Assembly: GCF_963676325.1 (NCBI RefSeq)
Contig: NZ_OY781099.1
Coordinates: 186,001-250,000 of the forward strand
Direction of reading: 5' to 3'
Origin: an uncultured Bacteroides sp.
Lineage (GTDB): Bacteria > Bacteroidota > Bacteroidia > Bacteroidales > Bacteroidaceae
Length of the DNA stretch: 64,000 bases
Below the pieces are notes generated by a model. The model was given only the letters and a program-made list of their open reading frames with translations, made no database searches and was not told the DNA's origin. Shown here piece after piece: positions 63,739 to 64,000 of the stretch (positions are counted from its first letter, which is position 1; each line of letters begins with the position of its first letter). Position numbers and translations under genes: made by a program.

Positions 63739-63775
63739 AATCCCGGGCAAAAGAATAAAAACTTTGTCCGGGATT
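63739..63775 (+). terminator. terminator after the acyl-CoA synthetase gene
   Basis: AATCCCGGGCAAA pairs with TTTGTCCGGGATT (a G-T pair) around an A-rich loop, then TTGTTGTTT. Confidence 0.75.
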
Positions 63776-63868
63776 TGTTGTTTATACCCTTCATTACATC
63801 TTTTATACCTCATGAAACACAAGAAAGCATAAAGAGGTGAGTATCATTATTAAAAAATCGGAATACCT

Positions 63869-63900
63869 TTTGTGTCACTATTTAGAAAATCTTATCTTTG
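63869..63900 (+). promoter_or_regulatory. promoter of ahcY
   Basis: TTTG (63869-63872), 20 nt, TATCTTTG (63893-63900), 34 bp before ATG 63935. Confidence 0.75.
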
Positions 63901-63934
63901 CCGAATTAATTTAATAAACTAATAACATTTTAGT

Positions 63935-64000
63935 ATGTCTACAAAATTATTCTCTGAGCTGCCTTATAAAGTGGCAGACATTACGCTTGCCGACTTTGGT
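63935..64000 (+). CDS. ahcY: adenosylhomocysteinase, N-terminal start only
   Basis: The first 22 codons read MSTKLFSELPYKVADITLADFG and run off the end of the window. This N terminus, especially LPYKVADITLADFG, is that of S-adenosylhomocysteine hydrolase in Bacteroides. That enzyme cleaves SAH to adenosine and homocysteine in the methyl cycle. The catalytic and NAD-binding parts lie outside the window, so the call rests on this short match and a good promoter upstream. Confidence 0.75.
   Translation, partial: MSTKLFSELPYKVADITLADFG

Overview
The window comes from a low-GC member of the Bacteroidales, most likely Bacteroides or a close relative. The evidence is a fused SecDF translocase, a long-form IspG, ATP-type PEP carboxykinase, KorAB, TonB-type outer-membrane barrels with carboxypeptidase-regulatory-like domains, PUL-type glycosidases, Rhs tips of the Bacteroidetes kind, and many promoters of the Bacteroides -33/-7 form (TTTG, 19-21 nt, TAnnTTTG). 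No rRNA, CRISPR array or replication origin was seen. There are three tRNAs: two tandem tRNA-Asn(GTT) and one tRNA-Arg(CCT).

Layout. 0-3.2 kb: housekeeping cluster PAP2-like phosphatase (partial), gcvH, purE, ispG, with a stem-loop between purE and ispG. 3.2-9.7 kb: carbohydrate genes, a large secreted GH5-GH43 fusion (+) and a secreted GH43 enzyme (-), with a decayed Rhs scrap to their left. 9.8-19.7 kb: an accessory region, nearly all on the minus strand. It holds at least five truncated or frameshifted Rhs core-plus-tip cassettes with different C-terminal ends, mixed with small lipoproteins, secreted or membrane proteins and NTF2-fold-like remnants, which are probable immunity genes. One tip (12.9-14.1 kb) still has an open toxin domain resembling a permuted papain/NlpC-type fold. 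A duplicated 270-bp block and a transposase scrap show repeated recombination. 19.7-20.3 kb: three consecutive long palindromes whose arms contain short tandem repeats. 20.3-21.6 kb: a complete ISAs1-type insertion sequence with a 10-bp target duplication.

21.7-64 kb: core genome. It carries a C-terminal processing protease, a PfkB kinase, a Nudix hydrolase, a TPR protein plus outer-membrane barrel pair, topA, argS, HU, two overlapping rhomboids with an EEP-family protein, an M3 peptidase and secDF. These are followed by a large nested palindrome at 43.4-43.8 kb and a four-gene minus-strand operon (ECF S component, phosphoribosyltransferase, DUF362 protein, polyferredoxin). Then come tRNA-Arg, a TonB-type barrel protein, korAB behind a 5' stem-loop, upp, a polysaccharide-deacetylase-like protein, pckA, an acyltransferase, typA, rpsO, a cupin regulator with an acyl-CoA synthetase, and the first 22 codons of ahcY.

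Two parts deserve most attention. The first is the Rhs tip/immunity graveyard (9.9-18.9 kb), with one potentially live toxin-immunity pair. The second is the set of unexplained long palindromes at 19.75-20.30 kb and 43.38-43.77 kb, which share a design (arms made of tandem 8-9-mers) but not a sequence.
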